Assembly (NCBI GenBank): GCA_022711175.1
Contig: JAKLFM010000008.1
Coordinates: 1 to 64,000, forward strand
Reading direction: 5' to 3'
Source of the DNA: Bacteroidota bacterium
GTDB taxonomy: Bacteria > Bacteroidota > Bacteroidia > Bacteroidales > UBA4417
DNA: 64,000 nt
The notes beneath the pieces were generated by a model. That model had not been told where the DNA came from. It did no database searches and worked only from the letters and a program-made list of their open reading frames with translations. Shown one piece after another: positions 61,514 to 64,000 of the stretch. The stretch's first letter is position 1. Each line of letters starts with the position of its first letter. The translations under genes and the position numbers were made by a program.

Positions 61514-63148
61514 TCAATTCACAACGATTTCGCTCACAAACAGCCACGCCGGTTTGCCGGCACCCGGATGGCCTTCGGGACAAACGCCTGTATTTATTGC
61601 TTTTACGCGTACAAACCGTGCACTTGTGATCGGGAAAGTGCTCAAGAGTGTCACAGGTGATCCCCCGATAGCACCTAAGGTCAAACCAGTATCGGCTGTG
61701 CCGGCAGGCTGCCATTCTGCTCCGTCGGTGGAGGTGAAAAACTCAACGGCTGAGGGCAGAAATATCCAGTTCTCAGGCTGATACATAACCGTAATCCCGA
61801 TGCCCGTGAGGTTGCGTTTACGGCCAAAGTCAATGGTAGCTTCAAAATCAGTCCCTTCGAAGCCCATCCAGGCACTGCCGGTAAAATCTTCTGTGCCCTT
61901 GTCTCCGTCAAGCAAACCCACGACACCCTGACCGGGGTACTTCGAAGAGGGCGCAGTTTCGAGTGAAATAGAACTGATGCCTTTTACTATGTTCACTCTT
62001 ACAACTATGGGCTCACTCACCGAATTGTTTGCAATGGCCACAGCGGTGAGTGTTATGGGTGTGGCAAGCAGCAGCGGTTCCTGGTACTTTCGCGATTTGA
62101 TGTCAGGTATGCTTCCGTCGAGCGTGTAATGAATTTCTGCATTCGCAAGCTTACAGCTCAGTATTGCGGGCTGAGGTGTTAAATAGATACCATTGCTCAC
62201 AGAGCATTTTACTTTCGGGACGTAGCTGTTATAGATTCTTTTGCTGTAAATATTATTTCTCTGGAAAGCTTCATCCATCGGCACGCCGGTCCATTCAACA
62301 GGGGTTTTTAGTCCAAAGAGCGAAGCAATGGTAGGTGCCGTGTTGTCGTGGTTATTCGGGTTTTGCAGGACGATGTTTTTCCTGATGCCGGGCCCACTAA
62401 TTATCCAGGGAACTTCGAGTTCAGTCATACTTTCGCCACCATGGCCAAAGTTCAGGCCGCCATGATCGGAAGTTATGATGAATACCGTGTTTTGAAGGAT
62501 GCCGGCATATTGCACCGAATCAAAAAGCCGCCTTATTTCGCCATCCACTTCGCTGATCGCTTCGTAATATGCCGGAGTATTAAATCCTTTTTCATGGCCG
62601 GTTTCATCGGGAAAACCGTAATAAATGAAACTAAAATATGGCCGGTTTTTTATGATATAGGAGGATGCGGCATCCGTAACAGCCTGGGTACCTTTAACAT
62701 AAACCATCGTGTCGGTGGTTCTCTTGTTGATATATGTCCCCAGCCAGTCCCAATCGTAAAACATACAGGTATTCGCGAAAGGTTTTTGCTTGCGGATAAG
62801 CGTAAAGATGGAAGTAAAATAGCCTTCACTATCCTTCACGGTGGGTGAAATTCGTTTATTCGTAAGCTTCCAGTTATTGGATGTAACCCCATGCTGTTCG
62901 GGACCTGCACCTGAAAGTATGGTCGCCCAGTTTGGTGCGCTCACTGTTGGCATCACACCTCTTGTTATGAGTGAAACAGCGCCTTTTGCAACCAATTCAT
63001 CCATAAAAGGAGTTGAAGCATACTGAAAGGCTTCAGCCGATACACCATCAATGCCGATTAGAATAACATGCTGAACAACAGATTGTTTACTTTGACAATA
63101 AGCCTGAATTCCAGCCAATAGCAAAAAAACTGTGATGATGTTCTTCAT
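61514..63148 (-). CDS. Secreted type I phosphodiesterase/alkaline-phosphatase-superfamily enzyme with chitobiase-like and F5/8 C-type tail
   Basis: A protein of about 544 residues from the ATG at 63148 (MKNIITVFLLLAGIQAYCQ signal peptide). Residues about 25-330 form an alkaline-phosphatase/nucleotide-pyrophosphatase core: IGIDGVS (metal Asp34), MPTVSAPNW with Ser70 in the nucleophile position, DETGHEKGF, and ITSDHGG. A CHB_HEX_C-type module (IHYTLDGSIPDIKSRKY) and an F5/8 C-type jelly roll (WMGFEGTDFEATIDFG, SEIVVN at the end) follow. The substrate is unknown; a phosphate-bearing glycan or nucleotide is plausible. The following gene ends with the same two modules. Confidence 0.8.
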   Translation of the reverse strand: MKNIITVFLLLAGIQAYCQSKQSVVQHVILIGIDGVSAEAFQYASTPFMDELVAKGAVSLITRGVMPTVSAPNWATILSGAGPEQHGVTSNNWKLTNKRISPTVKDSEGYFTSIFTLIRKQKPFANTCMFYDWDWLGTYINKRTTDTMVYVKGTQAVTDAASSYIIKNRPYFSFIYYGFPDETGHEKGFNTPAYYEAISEVDGEIRRLFDSVQYAGILQNTVFIITSDHGGLNFGHGGESMTELEVPWIISGPGIRKNIVLQNPNNHDNTAPTIASLFGLKTPVEWTGVPMDEAFQRNNIYSKRIYNSYVPKVKCSVSNGIYLTPQPAILSCKLANAEIHYTLDGSIPDIKSRKYQEPLLLATPITLTAVAIANNSVSEPIVVRVNIVKGISSISLETAPSSKYPGQGVVGLLDGDKGTEDFTGSAWMGFEGTDFEATIDFGRKRNLTGIGITVMYQPENWIFLPSAVEFFTSTDGAEWQPAGTADTGLTLGAIGGSPVTLLSTFPITSARFVRVKAINTGVCPEGHPGAGKPAWLFVSEIVVN

Positions 63149-63253
63149 GCTGATAGCCAATTTTATCGTATCTATTTGGTTTTAAGGGACATTAGCCAGA
63201 AATTCCGGCTGGTCAAAATGCTTCACAACTTCCGAAAAAGCGAGGCAAAAGGG

Positions 63254-64000
63254 TTACCTCACGATAATCTCATCGGCAAACATCCAGCAGGGTTGTCCCT
63301 GGTTTTCGTGCCATACAGGCAATTTCCCGGTGTTCACAGCAGTAACTTTTATGTACCTGGCCGTTACGCCTTTTTGTTCGGATGTAAAATCGCGATCGGC
63401 TTTGCCCTTTGTTGGGGCGGGATCGGTAACAAAAGTATCTGCGAGGTTCCAGGTTTTACCATCGGGACTCGTATAGTATTTAACTTCAACAGGATACATT
63501 ACCCATGCGGCAATATCCTGTACGAATGTGGTATTGATGGAATTGATCGTTTCCGGTTTGAGAAGATCAACCACCACTTCCATGTCGGTGCCTTCATAGC
63601 CCTGCCAGCCTACTTTAAATGATTTTCCGCCCTCAATGCCATCGGTGAGTGCGTTTTTACCAGTGCCTGGATATTTGAAACTATATGGTTTAATGATCGT
63701 TACAGGTTTTCCTGATGCTTTATGTTCAACCACTTCGCATTCGGTTGGATTACCTGCAACCTGGCCGTTTTTCACCAATACCGCCTTTATTGTTGAAGTG
63801 TTTGCTACGGAAAAAGGAGCTGTGTAGATCGCTGATCCGGCTGAAGGCGCGGTGCCGTCGGTTGTGTAATGAATGGTGTAACCTGTAGCTTCGCTGCTGA
63901 TTTTCACAAGATTACGGTTGTTAACAGTATCACGGAGGGTGGTAATTTCGGTACGGAGAGAACCTTTTGAATAATTTATTCTCATCAAATCCAGTCTCTC
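63254..64000 (-). CDS. C-terminal part of a secreted glycan-active protein (probably GH20-type), cut by the window edge
   Basis: The reading frame is open to the window edge (64000) and ends at 63254; about 248 residues are seen. They comprise a CHB_HEX_C-type module (IHYTTDGTAPSAGSAIY) and an F5/8 C-type module (VGWQGYEGTDMEVVVDL, FADEIIVR at the end). This tail is most often found on beta-N-acetylhexosaminidases of GH20, so the missing N-terminal part is probably such an enzyme; this is an inference. An in-frame TTG/ATG near 63985 is not taken as the true start. The two modules are clearly related to those of the neighbouring phosphodiesterase-like protein. Confidence 0.7.
   Translation of the reverse strand, partial: ERLDLMRINYSKGSLRTEITTLRDTVNNRNLVKISSEATGYTIHYTTDGTAPSAGSAIYTAPFSVANTSTIKAVLVKNGQVAGNPTECEVVEHKASGKPVTIIKPYSFKYPGTGKNALTDGIEGGKSFKVGWQGYEGTDMEVVVDLLKPETINSINTTFVQDIAAWVMYPVEVKYYTSPDGKTWNLADTFVTDPAPTKGKADRDFTSEQKGVTARYIKVTAVNTGKLPVWHENQGQPCWMFADEIIVR

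Overview
The window is chromosomal DNA from an anaerobic member of the Bacteroidota, most likely Bacteroidales-like. Reasons: at least six secreted proteins end in type IX secretion (T9SS) sorting domains; many genes are preceded by the Bacteroidota -7 element TAnnTTTG instead of E. coli-type boxes; there is a fucose operon, an rnfBCDGEA operon and a HydF [FeFe]-hydrogenase maturase; and the alaS / M23 peptidase / MerR neighbourhood is one I associate with this phylum. No plasmid, phage, transposase gene or CRISPR array was seen.

Layout. 0-6 kb: tRNA-Asp, then a minus-strand operon for amino-sugar (MurNAc/GlcNAc-type) recycling (an AmgK-like kinase fused to a RapZ C-terminal domain, a small unknown, a MurU-like nucleotidyltransferase) that ends in an AddB-like nuclease. 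6-14 kb: rubrerythrin, a T9SS protein, an operon of lipoprotein, aspartate ammonia-lyase and HydF, an aldo/keto reductase, and bifunctional FTCD (histidine/folate). 14-15.2 kb: a gene-free stretch holding a degenerate 21-bp tandem array of about 20-27 units. 15.2-22.1 kb: two large T9SS proteins (a gingipain-like C25 peptidase joined to a beta-helix, and a beta-propeller-like protein), followed by a mosaic scar in which a 55-bp piece of the C25 gene is joined to a diverged copy of the 5' end and promoter of FTCD. 22-28.7 kb: patatin lipase, GH97 alpha-galactosidase-type enzyme, an unassigned secreted glycosidase-like protein, and a DUF2271-like T9SS protein. 28.8-36.7 kb: an L-fucose operon (class II aldolase, FucI, FGGY kinase, a nucleotidyltransferase-GHMP kinase fusion, FucP, GH29 fucosidase). 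36.8-41.3 kb: FKBP, two tandem L-domain/LRR-like T9SS paralogs, a GNAT acetyltransferase and a palindromic repeat element. 41.4-50 kb: alpha-2-macroglobulin with an intact thioester, RseC, a lipoprotein, a GT-C glycosyltransferase. 50-56.2 kb: rnfBCDGEA and an FtsE-type ATPase. 56.2-64 kb: AlaS, M23 peptidase, MerR regulator, HldD, and two adjacent secreted proteins that share the same chitobiase-like plus F5/8 C-type tail.

Taken together the genes suggest a glycan-degrading fermenter. Outer-surface enzymes (GH29, GH97, probable hexosaminidase, C25 peptidase) release sugars and peptides; FucP, FucI, the kinase and the aldolase catabolise fucose; Rnf couples reduced ferredoxin to an ion gradient and NADH; and HydF implies H2 production through an [FeFe] hydrogenase encoded elsewhere. 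The items most worth a second look are the nucleotidyltransferase-GHMP fusion in the fucose operon, the AmgK-RapZ fusion beside MurU, the 21-bp array and the mosaic duplication scar.
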